Of a stretch of 64,000 nucleotides of DNA, positions 23,143-36,737 are shown in pieces (within the stretch, counting starts at the first letter, position 1; each line of letters starts with the position of its first letter). This DNA is from Okapia johnstoni (taxonomy: Eukaryota > Chordata > Mammalia > Artiodactyla > Giraffidae): the NCBI GenBank assembly GCA_024291935.2, contig CM044311.1, positions 20,793,001-20,857,000 of the forward strand, in the 5' to 3' direction. Both the position numbers and the translations under genes were made by a program. A model generated the notes under the pieces. The model was not told the DNA's origin and made no database searches. It saw only the letters and a program-made list of their open reading frames with translations.

Positions 23143-25990
23143 CTCAGTTCAGTTCAGTTCAGATCATTTGCTCAGTGGTGTCTGACTCTTTGTGACCCCA
23201 TGGACTGTAGCATGCCAGGCTTTCCTGTCCAGCAAAAACTCCTGGAGTGCTCAAACTCATGTCCATCAAGTAGGTGATGACATCCAACTATCTCCTTCTC
23301 TGTCATCCCCTTCTCTTCCTGCCTTCAATCTTTCTCAGCATCAGAGTCTTTTCCAGTGAGTCAGTTCTTAGCATCATGTGGGCAACATACTGCAGTTTTA
23401 GCTTCAGTGTCTATCCTTCCAATGAATATTCAGGACTGGTTTCCTTTAGGTTTGATGGTTTGATCTCCTTGCAGTCCAAGGAACTCTCAAGAGTCTACTA
23501 CAGCACCACGGTTCAAAAGCATCCATTCTCTGGCCCTCAGTTTTCTTTATGGTCCCACTTTCACATCCATATATGATTACTGGAAAAACCATAGCTTTGA
23601 TTAGACAGACCTTTGTCAGCAAAGTCTTGTCTCTGCTTTTTTAACATGCTGTCTAGGTTGGTCATAGCTTTTCTTCCAAGCAACAAGAGTCTTTTAATTT
23701 CATGGCTGCAGTCATCATCTGCAGTGTTCTGGAGCCCAAGAAAATAAAGTCTGTCACAGTTTCCACTGTTTCCCCATATATTTTCCATGAACTGATGGGA
23801 CCAGATACCATGATCTTCATTTTTTGAATACTGAATTTTAAGCCAGTTCTTTCACTCTCCTCTTTCACTCTCATCAAGAGACTCTTAAGTTCCTCTTCTC
23901 TTTCTGCCATAAGGGTGGTGTCATCTGCATACCTGAGGTTATTGATATTTCTCCCAGCAGCCTTGATTACAGATTGTGCTTCAACCAGCCTGGCATTTTT
24001 CATGATGTACTCTGCATATAAGTTAAATAAGCAGAGTGACACTTTACAGCTTTGACGTATTACTTTCCCAATTTGTAACCAGTCCATTTTTCCATGTCCA
24101 GTTCTAACTTTTGCTTCTTGACGTGCATACAGACTTCTCAGGAGGCAGGTAAGTGGACTAGTATTTCCATCTATTTTAGAATTTTCCAAAGATTGTTATG
24201 ATCTACACAGTCAAAGGGTTTGGTATAGTCAATAAAGCAGAAGTAGATAGTTTTCTGGAATTCTCTTGCTTTTTCTATGATCTAGCAGATGTTGACAATT
24301 TGATCTCTGGTTCCTCTGCCTTTTCTAAATTCAGCTTGACATCTGGAATTCTTGGTTCATGTACTGTCTCACTTGGAAAAATTTGAGCGTTACTTTGCTA
24401 GCATGAGATTAGTGCAATTGTGTGATAGTTTGACCAATCTTTGACATTGTCTTTCTTTGGGATTGAAATGAAAACTGACTTTTTCTAGTCCTGTGGTCAC
24501 TTCTGAGTTTTCCAAATTTGCTGGCATATTGTGTGCAGCACCTTAACAGAATCATCTTTTAGGATTTGAAATAGCTCAACTGGAATTCCATCACCTCCAC
24601 TAGGTTTGTTAGTAGTGATGCTACAAGGTCCACTTAACTTTTCATTCCAGAATGAGAATGTCTGGCTCCAGGTGAGTGATTTCACCACCATGGTTATATG
24701 GATCATGAAGATCTTTTCTGTACAGTTCTTCTGTGTAATCTTGCCACCTCTTCTTAAAATCTTCTGCTTCTGTTACATCCATACTATTTCTGTCTTTTAT
24801 TGAGCCCATCTATACATGAAATAAACCCTTGGTATCTCTAATTTGCTTGAAGAGATCTCTAGTCTTTCCCATTCTATTGTTTTCCTCTATTTCTTTGCAT
24901 TGATCACTGAGGAAGGCTTTCTTATCTCTCCTTGTTATTCTTTGGAACTCTGCATTTACATGGGTACATCTTTCCTTTTATCCTTTGCCTTTAGCTTCTC
25001 TTCTTTTCTCAGCTATTTGTAAGTTCCCCAGACAATGATTTTGCCTTTTTGCATTTCTTTTTATTGGGGATGGTCTTGATCACTGCCACCTATACAATGT
25101 CACGAACCTCCATCCATAGTTCTTCGGGCACTCTGTCTATTAGATTGAATCCCTTGACTCTATTTGTCACTTCCACTGTATAACAATAAGGGATTTGATA
25201 TAGTCATACATGAATGGTCTAGTTGTTTTTCCTATTTGTTTTCAATTTAAGTCTGAATTTGGCATTAGGGAGTTCATGATCTGAGCCACAGTCAGCTCCT
25301 GGTCTTGTTTTTGCTGACTATGTATAGAGCTTCTCCATCTTTGGCTGCAAAGAATATAACCAATCTGACTTCAGTATTGACCATCTGGTGATGTCCATGT
25401 GTAGTCTTCTCTTGTGTTGTTGGAAGACGGTGTTTGCTATGAGCAGTGCATTTTCTTGGCAAGACTGTTAGCCTTTGCCCTGCTTCATTTAGTACTCCAA
25501 AGCCAAACTTGACTGTTACTCTAAGTGTCTGTTTACTTCCTACTTTTGCATTCCAGTCCCCTATGATGAAAAGGACATCTTTTTTGGGTGTTAGTTCTAG
25601 AAGGTCTTGTAGATCTTCATGGAACTGTTCAGCTTCTTTGGTATTAGCGTTTGGGGCATAGACTTAGATTACTGTGATATTAAATAGTTTGCCTTGGAAA
25701 CAAATAGAGTTCTTTCTGTTGTTTTTAAGACTGTACCCAAGTACTGCAATTAGGACTCTTTTTTTATTTTTTGAATATGAGGGCTACTCCATTTCTTCTA
25801 AGAGATTCCTACCCACAGTAGTAGCTATGATGACCTTCTGTATTGAATTCACCCATTCCAGCCTTTTAAGTTCCCCGATACCTAAAATGTCAATGTTCAG
25901 TCTTGCCATCTCCTGTTTGACCACTTCTTATTTACCTTGATTCATGGATCTAACATTCCAGGTTCCTATATAATATTGTATTTTACAGCA
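23143..25990 (-). mobile_element. BovB LINE, near full length, decayed
   Basis: Longest BovB in the window (about 2.85 kb). On the minus strand, from the 25990 end: an upstream CAATATTATATAGGAACC stretch, an APE-type endonuclease region, the linker region with LFQILKDDSVKVLHTICQQI, the reverse transcriptase (frame at 23662-24189 with NNLRYADDTTLMAE, the YADD catalytic motif) and the 3' tail of CTGAACTGAACTGAG type at 23143. Many stops and frameshifts interrupt it, so it cannot encode an active protein. Both the endonuclease and RT regions are represented, unlike the 3'-end copies elsewhere. Confidence 0.93.
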
Positions 25991-26039
25991 TGGGATTTTT
26001 TTCTGAATGTGATCAAAAAAAACCACAGCAATTTCAATA

Positions 26040-27370
26040 AAGTCCATCCAAATTTGTTAGTATTATACAGTCTGATTTTAAAATTCATGCAGTGTCACAA
26101 ATCAATTAAAATAGCCAAAATATTTTGGGAAAAAAAAAATAAGCTTGATGGATGGCATTCATAACCTGTATTCAAAACATAATATAAAGCTACAGTGATT
26201 TTACTAAAAGTGAAACCCGTAATATTTAAACTTAAAAATTTGTAGAATAAAGCATACAAGAAAGAGTTATGTGCCTTTGAAATAATCAGTGATTTTTAAC
26301 CATGACACTAAAAACACATTTTCTTAAAAAAATTGATAAATTTTACTTCACCAAAAGTTGAAGCTGAAACTCCAATACTTTGGCCACTTCATGCAAAGAG
26401 TTGGCTCATTGGAAAAGACCCTGATGCTGGGAGGGGCTGGGGGCGGGAGGAGAAGGGGACGACAGAGGATGAGATAGCTGGATGGCATCACTGACTTGAT
26501 GGACATGAGTTTGGGTAAACTCCGGGAGTTGGTGATGGACAGGGAGGCCTGGCGTGCTGCGATTCATGGGGTAGCAGAGTTGGACATGACTGAGCGACTG
26601 AACTGAACTGAAGTTCACCAATATTAAAAACTTCTGTTCATCAAAATACAGTAAGGAAAGGGAAATAAGTCACAATCTGGCTTTTCTCGTGTATTTGACA
26701 AAGGATCTGTATCCAGAATAAAGAAAATTCCCAACAAACCATTAAAAAAAAAAAAAACCAATAAGACCTGAACAGATACTCCACCAAGTAAGATATAGAA
26801 TGGCAAACAAGCATATAAAATTACATTCAACATTATTGTCATATGGATATCACTGAAGTATCATGACATATATATTCAAATATCTAAACAGAAAAAGAAA
26901 CGTATAATACCAAGCACTGACTAAAACAGAATAAAGGAACTCTCATGCATTGCTAGTGAATACACAAACTGCTAAAAATATTGCAAAAACAGTCTGGCAG
27001 TTTTCTCACAAAATTAGGCATGTATTAACTGTGACAAACTATTGATGTACTCAATAGCACAAATGAATTTCATATGCAATACACTAAGTTAAAGAAACCA
27101 AACTCATAATGCTATCTACCTTCTGATTTAATTTATACAACATTCTAGACTAGTCAAACTATTGAAACCTGAAAACTGATTACAGATGGATGTATCAAGC
27201 AGCTAACTATATCTACAAAGGACATGTAAGGAAAATGTCTCAAGTGATGGAACCACTGTGTCTGTTGCTTACAGTGATGATTATATGACTTCACTAATTT
27301 GCCAAAACTCTTGGAACTGTACATTAAAATTGATGAGTTTTATTGCATGTAAGTTATACCTGAATAATAA
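26040..27370 (+). mobile_element. Old L1 (L1M-type), sense, split by BovB
   Basis: Sense L1 from the late ORF2 part (AAATAGCCAAAATATTTTGG-like text near 26108) through AAACTTCTGTTCATCAAAAT, the GGATCTGTATCCAGAATAAA block and a 3' UTR ending TGTACATTAAAATTGATGAG plus GTTATACCTGAATAATAATG. The last part is the classic end of old mammalian L1 elements. Heavily diverged, no open frame. Confidence 0.75.
26355..26613 (+). mobile_element. BovB 3' end inserted in L1M
   Basis: Sense BovB tail from GTTGAAGCTGAAACTCC to CGACTGAACTGAACTGAAG. The TTCACCAA repeats at 26347-26354 and 26614-26621 are the TSD; joining across them restores the L1 text reading on into ATTAAAAACTTCTG. Confidence 0.93.
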
Positions 27371-27542
27371 TGATGTGAAAAAGTCCCACAGGATATAGTT
27401 AATTATAACTGCAACTTCAAACAGTTATTATATGTTAAAGTTGCCTTTTCTGATCATTTTCTTCCTTCCTGGAGTTCTATGGTTCAATCAGAGATCATTT
27501 TCCATCTGTACTATTTTTCGTAGAGAATGTGTCTTAATATCA

Positions 27543-27704
27543 AAGGGGACACCATAGGATAAGATGGTTGGATGTCATCACCGACTCGATGGACATGAGT
27601 TTGAGCAATCTCCAGGAGTTGGTGATGGATAGGGATGCCTAGCGTGCTGCAGTCCATGGGATCACAAAGAATTGGACATAACTGAGCAACTGAACTGAAA
27701 TGAA
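27543..27704 (+). mobile_element. BovB 3' end, short
   Basis: Last ~160 bp of BovB: AGGATAAGATGGTTGGATGT, GGAGTTGGTGATGGATAGGG and the GCAACTGAACTGAAATGAA tail. Lies just past the L1M end. Confidence 0.92.
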
Positions 27705-28167
27705 GCTTAATTAATTTCCTTTTTTAAAGAAATTTTTTTTGCAATTATAAGAGTCTAGATTAACATTTTTATTGTTTTGTGCTAGTTTTGTCTTTAACAC
27801 ATTTGGTACATCATTCCATTATCTCTAGCATCCATGGTTTTATTAGGAATGAGTCTAAGAAGATAACTAGAACTCTGTAAACCAGATTAGCTGTAAACAT
27901 AGTCACTTACTTCTCTTAGAAAAACATGAGGTAAAATGAAACCAAGGGCAATATTGAAGTTGGAGAACTGCTGCAAGAATATCTTGACAGTGGATTCGGG
28001 GATATTTTCTTCCCTTTCTTCAAGTAGCTTTTGCATAAAATTGAGCACAGTTTTAATAAAGCTGGCCCATTCTTAGTTGGATTGCACAATCTATTTGGAT
28101 TGATTTGATTTTTATGCTAAACACTCAGATGCAGTATAAATAATTTATATTCAGTACTAATATTCTA
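27705..28167. other. AT-rich spacer, nothing recognised
   Basis: No gene or repeat recognised between two BovB tails. Confidence 0.5.
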
Positions 28168-28893
28168 CACCTTGATGAAAGTGAAAGAGGAGAGTGAAAA
28201 AGTTGGCTTAAAGCTCAACATTCAGAAAATTAAGATCATGGCATCCAGTGCCATCACTTCATGGCAAATAGATGAGGAAACAGTGGAAACAGTGGCTGAC
28301 TTTATCTTTTGGGGTTCCAAAATCACCAGATGGTGGTTGCAGCCATGAAATTAAAAGATGCTTATTCCTTGGAAGCAAAGTTATGACCAACCTAGACAGC
28401 ATATTAAAAAGCAGAGACATTACTTTGTCAATAAAAGTCTGTCTAGTCAAGGCTATGGTTTTCCAGTGGTCATGTATGGATGTTAGATTTGGACTATAAG
28501 TCTGAATGCTGGCAGAATTGATGCTTTTGAACTGTGGTGTTAGAGAAGACTCTTGAGAGTCCCCTGGACTGCAAGGAGATCCAACCAGTCCGTCCTAAAG
28601 GAAATCAATCCTGGGTGTTCATTGGAAGGACTGATGTTGAAGCTGAAACTCCAATACTTTGGCCCTGATAAGAAGAGCTAACTCATTAGAAAAGACTCTG
28701 ATGTTGGGAAAGATTGAAGGCAGGAGAAGGGGACAACAGAGGATGAGATGGTTGGATGGCATCACCGACTCAATGGACATGAGTTTGGGTAAACTCTGGG
28801 AGTTGGTGATGGACAGGGAGGCCTGGCGTGCTGCGGTTCATGGGGTCGCAAAGATTCAGACACTACTGAGCGACTGAACTGAACTGAACTGAG
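28168..28893 (+). mobile_element. BovB 3' portion
   Basis: About 0.73 kb of sense BovB, beginning just after the YADD motif region (TTGATGAAAGTGAAAGAGG) and running to an ACTGAACTGAACTGAG tail. Small indels shift the frame several times (for example near 28326 and 28490), leaving only frames of about 75 codons. Confidence 0.93.
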
Positions 28894-30934
28894 TACAGTC
28901 CTGTGTTCACACTCTGTGTATAAGATATATAACTCCTTAGAAAGAGTATAAATTTTGATAAACTGATACTATCTGCTAAAAGATCATAAATAAAATAAAT
29001 TGAATGTGTAATGAATATATGCCACATATAATAATATTTGAAGTGTAACTACTAATTTTATGATATTCACAATACATAAACTGGCAAAATAAACACATAA
29101 TGACATTTATTCAGTATTTTATCACACGAAGATTGTATTATAATATGTATAATATAGTAGACAAGTACCTAAATCAATAGATGGTGCTATTGGTTCAATA
29201 ATGTGGATGTTATAATCAGTTTTATGGTGTCTACCCCTCACTGTCTATAACCCTCATTATTTGTCTACAGTTTTAGAGGTCACTGTATGAAGATATTTGA
29301 AAAGTTGATGTGAAGACCGCTTTTTTTTTTTAACTAGACAGCTTTGATTTGGGTTTCCTCTCTGTATAGAGGATATTAACTGAAGAATGACAGGAGCAGG
29401 AAACAAAACACTTCAGTTCTTTCATGTGTGGTTCGGGACAGATGACTCACACTTACTTGGAAATTGTCAGTGTGCTGCTCTAAGACTATCCATATTCTAC
29501 ATCTAGTGGCAAGATTTGCTCTTAGGAAGTTTTCAGTAATACTTTTTATGATAACTATTTTTCCTTTGAAATTACTTGGATTATAATACTATATTAATAT
29601 ATTCTTTAATCCTAAAGGTAAAGCAAATTAAATAAAAAAAAAACTAATTTTCTTGAAATTTGTTTTCTCTGGTCCTGTTAAAAGCATTAAATTTAAATAA
29701 ATAACTGGATCCTATGAAGATAAGCAAAAAAAGTTTATTTTATACAGCAGTAAGGATATGACTAAGGAAAAGCTAATGATGCAGTCTTAATCATAATGCA
29801 GTGAGCCTTACCTTGTGGAAGAAAGAACCAAAAAGGAGAACATATCACAGGTCACCTAGTTAATACTTAAAAAATTCTAATACACTGGGGGCAATTGTAC
29901 TGACCTATGAAGCTTATTCTGATCACCTCTACTTTGAGATGATCAATGCTAGTTTTTTGATAACTAAGTAGTACAGTTCATCTACTGAATCCATTTAGTT
30001 CTGTTGGCTTTTCTTCCAATGAGTGCTTAGATTTCAAAACAAAGTAAGATTTAAAAGTTGTACTTTATTTCTGTTTTTTTTTTCATAAAGATATAAGCTA
30101 TCAATTTAAGTTAATAGCTGGAAAAAGAAGGTTCCAATTTAACATCATCAAATTTTCATGAAGTCTTTCAGCTATAAGACTGGAGTACTATGGAGACACA
30201 ATTAAGTGCTTTATTAGAAATATCTTTTCCTCCATTTGTAAAAATAACATAGCTCACTTTTGCCCATCACCATAAATAGCAATTGACCTGGGAGCAGGCT
30301 GAGCTTCTCTGTACAGTTTATGGGGTGATCAAGACAACATAGCTCTTCCTTATTCTGAATATCTCAAGTTTGAACAGATAACTCAAACTTATCAAGATCA
30401 AAATTTTCTCTGTTTTTGACGCCTAATTTTTAAAATATCCAAACCATGCAAATGGCGACAGAAAGTTCAGTTTACTTAATGCATGCAGATTATAAAGCTC
30501 TTTGTAACTTTTAATTATGAAAAATTTCCTTATCATAATTATGTCAGTTATTGTAATATCCAAATACCAACTGTAACTTAGGAAAAATGATACCCAGTGT
30601 GAACAAGTAAATTGCCTGAGGTCAGATAGCATTAACTTGACAAAGGCTTCAAATGAAGAATTCTGATCTTTGCCCTTGAATCATTCTGCTATCTTGTGCA
30701 GCTTCCAATTAGAAAATCGATTTAAATCTCAGATCTTTCTTTTAAGAATCCAAAGTTTTCACAAAGATGCTAACTTTTAAAACCGCAAGGTAATGTTATA
30801 AGAGGATTATTTTGTTTGCCAGAATGTTAGTATACTGGACAGTAACCATAATATTTAATGAGCAAAGCTTGTTTAATAATTTATTAGTATCCATAAAATA
30901 TTCTACATTCTACACTCAAACTGGAATTCCTCTG
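28894..30934. other. AT-rich sequence, nothing recognised
   Basis: About 2 kb, one of the longest stretches without a repeat I can name. No ORF above 70 codons, no splice-bounded coding-like segment and no tRNA or snRNA pattern. Possibly unique DNA. Confidence 0.55.
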
Positions 30935-32035
30935 CAATGCCCACCTTCTTACGGTTCCTTAGCCCCTGGCTAGTCTGTTTTTCATCACTATATTTTTTTT
31001 CACTTTGATGTTGTTATATAGATAGTTTAAAATAGTCTGTGACCTGTAAGACTGCCTTTTGTCATTAAGCATAGTGCCTCTGAGTTTCACTGAAAATTGT
31101 TACTTGCACCTAGCAGTCCATTTACGTTTATGGCTAAGTCATATGCCTTAATATGAATTTATCCCATAGTTGGTTTAACCATTCATCTATTAAGAAACAT
31201 TTTAGTTGTTTCCAGTTTGGGGCTATTATACATAAAAGTGCTATAATATTTGTGTAGATATTTTTTGCATTTTTAGTTTTCTGGATTAAATGCCTATGAG
31301 CACAATAAATGGATCATGTGATATTACATTTAATTTATTAAGAGGCTTTCAAACAATTGTAAAAGTGGTTGTTTTGTCTTACAATGCCACCAGTGGTATA
31401 TAAGAAATTCAGTTTCTCTGTATCCTCACTAACCTTTGGCGTTGTTTCTGTGATTTTTAAAAAATTCTTAATTCTTGTAATAGATGTGTAGTAATATTTC
31501 TTTGTAGCCTTAATTTGTATTTTCCTAATGGCTAGTGATGTTGAACATGTTCTTATGTTCTTTATTGTCATGTGAATATCCTTACCAATGAAATGTTTCC
31601 ATATATCTTTTTATCTTATAGGTAGATTTTTATTATTGTATTTTGAGAGTTCTTAACATATTTTTGATAAGTCCTTTGTCAGATTCAGGGTTTTCAAATA
31701 TTTTCTCTCAGTCTGTAGCTTGTCTTTTCCTTCTCTTTTCAGGATTTTTCATATAAAAATCTAACTTTATTTGGATGAAGTCAATTGATCTTTTTTATTT
31801 TAAATAGATTACGCTTCAGGTGACATGTCTATGAAAGATCATGAAAAGCTTTCATGAGCTTGCATCTAAAAATGTATAGTTATATTTTATAATTACTTGA
31901 AATCTATAATTGATTTTGAATTAACATTTATTTAATGTGAAATGTACACTTAGGGTTTTTTGTTTTTTTGTTTTTTGCCTGTGGCTGTCTAATTGCTCTA
32001 TCACCATTTGTTAAAAGTACTATCTCTACTCCAGT
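30935..32035 (-). mobile_element. Old L1 (L1M-type), antisense
   Basis: The plus strand reads like reverse-complemented L1M 3' UTR and late ORF2: CCTTAGCCCCTGGCTAGTCT, AACCATTCATCTATTAAG, TTTCCAGTTTGGGGCTATTA, TGATAAGTCCTTTGTCAGAT. It belongs with the antisense L1 text continuing after the nested element on its right. Confidence 0.75.
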
Positions 32036-32310
32036 AAATTGATTTTTTTATTATTAATTTTTATTAGAATATAGTCCCTTTATAATATTGTGTTAATGTC
32101 TGCTATACAGCAATGTAAATTAGTTATATATATACCTCCCCTCTTTTTTAGATTTACTTCCCATTTAGGTCACCATAAAGCACTGAGTAGAATTTCCTGT
32201 GCAACACAGGAAGTTCTAGGTAGTCATCTATTTTATAAATAGTAGTGTATATATGTCAATCCCACTCTTCCAATTCATTCCACTCACACCACTTTCCCCG
32301 TTGGTAACCA
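32036..32310 (-). mobile_element. Artiodactyl-type L1 3' end nested in L1M
   Basis: Antisense L1 3' terminus (ATATAGTCCCTTTATAATAT, TGTCTGCTATACAGCAATGT, CACTGAGTAGAATTTCCTGT, CCATAAGTTTGTTCTC). It interrupts the older L1M reading, so it is younger. Confidence 0.72.
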
Positions 32311-35300
32311 TAAGTTTGTTCTCTATAGTAACTTGCTTTATAAGTTTGTAAAAAGTCAGTTCACCCGATTTTTTTCGAGGTCATTTTGGGGCTCTCTATT
32401 CTGTTTCATTCAGCTTTCCTTTATCGTTCTGCCAATGCCTTACTGTCATGATTACTGCAGCTATATAGAAAGATGTCATACTACAGAGAGATTATTTTTC
32501 AAGATTACTTTAGCTGCTATTTCTACATAACGTTTTACACAAATACTGTCTGTATCTATAAAAATCTTAATGAGATTTGATAGAAATTGCATTGAATATG
32601 TATGTAAATTTGGAGAGAACTAACATCTTTTACTATAAGTCTTCTGGTCTATGACCTTGCTATGTCACTCCATTTATTTAGATTTATTTTTAGCACTCAA
32701 CAGACAAGTCCCTAGTGGTCAAGAATCCATCTGCAATGCAGGAGACTTAGGTTAGCTCCTGGGGTCAGGAAGATTCCCTGGAGAAGGGAATGATTTTTGT
32801 GCACTGATATTTGTATCCTGTGGCCTTGTTTAATTCTTTAGTTCTGGGAAGGTTTTTGTTTGTTAGATTCCTTAGGGTTTTTTTTTTTTTGTGGACTATT
32901 ATATCAGCTGTATATAGAGAAAGTACTATTTCATCTTTTCTAAAATGTATGATGGGTTTTTTTTTTTTTCTTATTGTGCTGGCTAGTAATTTAAGCACTG
33001 TATTGACTATTGTTGGAAAGAATGAACACCGATACTTTATTACTCATCACAGAGTTGAAAACAGTGTTTCACCATTAAATATGATAGTAGCTACAGATAT
33101 ATTATAAATGTGTTTATCTAGGTGAGAAAATTTTCTTTATCCTAAGTTTGCTTAAAGTTTCTTTACTATTTGTCATCTATGGATACTAAGTTTTGTAAAA
33201 AAAATTCCTGCATCAGTAGATATATCAATGTTATTTTATCTTCATCTTCTTACTCTGCTGCATTACATTAACTTATTTTAATATCTGAACCAGCTTTGTA
33301 TCTCTGAGTAAATCCCATATGTCATGATGAATAATTATTTTTATTTACTACTATATTCCATTTGTTAATATGCTGTTAAGAATTTTGCATCTAAATTTTC
33401 CAATGTATATGTGTAGACTTGTCCACATCATGTCTCTATTGTCCTGTTGATCCCTGTAAGATGTCTACTGATACCTACTATTTCATTGCTGATTTTAATA
33501 ATTTGCATCCTTCACCCCCCAGAGATTTGTCTTTCATATTATCCCTTTCAGTAAATCAGGTTTTTGCTTATTTATTGTATCATTTTTCCATTTTCCATTG
33601 TATTGATTTTTATTTTCTTCTTGTTCATTTCCTTTCTTCCTTTGGGTTTATTTTGACCTTTTTGTCAAAAACCAAAAAGCTTAAGGTGGGAACTTAGGTT
33701 ATTTATTTAAACCTTTTCTTCTCTTTTCTAATGTAGGGCTCTCCCTTTCATCCCTAATTTACCTACATCCCACAAGTTTTTATATGTTAAGTATCCATTT
33801 CCATTCAGTTCTTTTAAAAAGAAAAATGTCCTTAACACTTCCCCTCTGATAAGTGACTTATTCAGAAACGCATGAATTTTTAAGTATATGGGGATTCTCT
33901 TTTTATTTTTGTGTTATTGATTTCTATTTTGATTTAATTGTGTTTAGAGTAAATATTTCCTTTGATAGTGATTATTTAAGTCTTGAATCCATTTTATGGC
34001 CCTGGGTATGGTATACATTGACATAAATTCCATGGACACCTGAAAAGAATGTAAAGAATATGTATCCTTCTCTGGTTCGACAGGGAGTTCTATAAATGTT
34101 CTGTAGATGCTGATGAATGTTTTTGTTGAATCCTATATCCACGCTGATTTTTTTTCTTTTTTTGGTCTAACATTCCACCCATCATTGAGAGAGGAGTGCA
34201 AAAATCTCAAACTTTAATTACAGATTTGATGATTTCAACTTTCCATTTTATCAGTTTTTTTTTTCTTTTTGCTTTACTTAAATTGAAAGTCCATTGTTCA
34301 GTACTATGTCTTCCTTTTGGTTATACTTCTTTTTTTTTCCTCCTAAATTTAATGTTATTTCTGTTCTTGGTAACATTTTTTTAAAAGTTACATTATCCAG
34401 TAGGAATATATTCACTCCTTTCTGCTAATATTTTATTTGTCTATATTTTTCCATTCTTTCACTTTCAGCATCTGCTATTATTATATTTAAATGGAGTTTT
34501 TTATAGGCATTATGCACTTGGGAGATGTTATTTTATCCAATTTATCAGTCTCTGCCTTTAATTAGCATAGTTAGACAATTTACATTAATGCAAACACTGA
34601 TATATCTAAAACATCTATTTCTTCTCTGATTTTTTCTGCCTTGAAATTTTCTTTACAATTTAATTTTTATTATAGTTTATTTAAATATTTCCTCTAGATA
34701 TACTCAGAACTATATTAGGTATTGTTACACTTTTGGCTGCCATCAATAAAAATAATTAAGATAATTTAAGACAACAACTACAGTCTATTGTATCAACTAT
34801 ATTTTTGATTATTTTGCAATTTTTTTTCCCTTTCAGATGCTCCAAGTTTCCTTCTTTTATCATTTTTTTTTATTGTTTATTTATTTATTTAATCATTGTT
34901 TGAAAGTATGTTATTTGCTTCTGAGCATGTTTTGATTGCTCCTTCATTCCTAGAGAATATTTTCACTAGTTTAGAAACATTCAGTTTGACAGTTCCTTCC
35001 TTCTAGTACTTGGAATGTTTTATCACATCCTTCCTACCTCTCTTATTTGATTTCACAGTCATACAAATTGTTCTTCACCTATAAATAATATGTCATTTTC
35101 CTGTGTCTGCTTTCAAGATTTTTTTCCTTATTTTTTAGTTTATTTTCATTTGCTTAAAGTTTGTTCATAATTGCCTGTTGAAAATTTAATAATAGGTAGC
35201 TTAAAATCACTTTCTGATAATTATAATATCTGTATCATCTTAATGTTGGGATCTGTCTATTTTTTTGTCTTATTTAACTTGAAGTCTTTCAGATTATTGC

Positions 35301-35380
35301 TGCAAGTTTCAACTGAAACTTTACAAGTTCTTGCTGTAAATTTCAAACTAAATCTGAACATTTTGGTATTATGAGGTGAG
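32311..35380 (-). mobile_element. Old L1 (L1M-type), antisense, continuation
   Basis: About 3 kb of antisense L1: TGATTACTGCAGCTATATAG and GATAGAAATTGCATTGAATA (late ORF2), the reverse-transcriptase region around 33270-33420 (GAACCAGCTTTGTATCTCTG then TAAATCCCATATGTCATGAT), and upstream ORF2 towards 35.3 kb (TGTCTACTGATACCTACTAT). No open frame; similarity fades towards the right end, so that boundary is approximate. Confidence 0.68.
32702..32791 (+). mobile_element. Bov-tA SINE head only
   Basis: About 90 bp: AAGTCCCTAGTGGTCAAGAA through GGTCAGGAAGATTCCCTGGA, with the remainder of the SINE missing. It lies inside the antisense L1M. Confidence 0.8.
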
Positions 35381-36199
35381 ATAATCTTATTTAATACTTG
35401 CACTATAGCAGGCTATCTCTTACACTGCTCCAGTAGCAGAAAAGTAATCTTATCTCCTTACTGCCAGTTTTTCTGTTAATTTACTAAGACAATGATAGAA
35501 ACTTGACACACACTCTACATCTTAGAATATCTAAAGTATATTTGCTTTATGGACTCCCTATATATCATGGGTCTACTTTATAGTATGAAGCAAATAACAG
35601 TGTTCTAAATATTGTTGATTTTGTAATAGACTGGCAAGAATGCTGATTTTATTGTTGATTTTATACTAGACTCTTCCTTAGGAGTGTTCTGCCTGCATTT
35701 GACACTTTTATTTTTCTAGAACATTTAAGATCAGTCTGTCAATATCCATTAAAAGTAAACTCCTTGAAAGAATTTTAAAATAGCTTCAGTTGATTAGCTT
35801 ACAGCAAATTGATGTCTTTGCAGTAATGGACCTTTGAAACATTAAGCATTTCATTTGTCCCTATATAATTAGATATTTTGTAATAATCTTTAATGAGAAT
35901 TAAAATGTTTCCATGAAATACTTCCATATCAATGATATAATCAAGTCTCAATTTCTTTTTTGTATTGTTGTTTATTTAAACTTTTTGCTTTTAATTATAT
36001 TTTCTATTTTTTCTCATAGAAAAATATAAATGAAGTTTTTTGTTTGTTTGTTTTTGTTTTAGTTTTCATTTCAGGCTTATAATAAGGAAAGTGGGTTAAG
36101 CTCCCACCTTTTATAGTTTTATTGTTATTGTGTAAAATAACTCTGGTGGTCCATGCAGGGAATCCATTAATTTATGAAAAACAAAAGTTTATTTCTTCC
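35381..36199. other. AT-rich sequence, possible L1 scraps
   Basis: 35700-35960 vaguely resembles antisense L1 ORF2 (TTGATGTCTTTGCAGTAATG) but not firmly. No gene recognised. Confidence 0.4.
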
Positions 36200-36485
36200 A
36201 TCAAAATCCTAACATTTACCTTCTTATATTCTTGTCCTTACAAGGATCTTATATCATTTTACCCTACAATACTAGTTTGGAATTCAGGTACACATACCTG
36301 GTATGTCTGTCTGTATCCTAATATCCTTTTCTTATAAGAACATCAGTTAAGCTGGATTAGTCTACCCTAATAATCTTACTTTAATATAACAACCTTTTAA
36401 AGACTGTATCCAAATACAGTCACATTGTAAAATGTGGGGATTAGAACTTCAGCATATGAATTTTTGGAGGACACAATTATATCTG
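36200..36485. repeat. Ancient mammalian interspersed repeat, family unsure
   Basis: The text GACTGTATCCAAATACAGTC, TGGGGATTAGAACTTCAGCA and GGAGGACACAATTAT is a very common mammalian dispersed motif order (paraphrase of a known medium-copy repeat end). I cannot name the family with certainty. Confidence 0.5.
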
Positions 36486-36737
36486 TAAGAGTTAACTTAA
36501 TATAACTTATTTGTAAAAGGGGGCTAAAAAATGATACTTTAATTTTGAGTTATATTCTAAAAGGAAAATATATTAAGATGGCAAACTGATAAAAGGAAAA
36601 CATACTTATCTACTTGCCCACATTCCTTTGATCTGAGAAGGAGTTTACTACTAACAAATTGACCAAATAAATCTGTACAGGTTCACTGTTTATTTGATTT
36701 TCGAGTATTAGGACTCTCGGTGAGAATACGTGAAAGA

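Noticed and set aside
30400..30660. Possible exon in the long unassigned stretch
   Set aside because: The 69-codon minus frame shows no domain or conserved splice context by eye; a cross-species alignment would be needed to claim coding.
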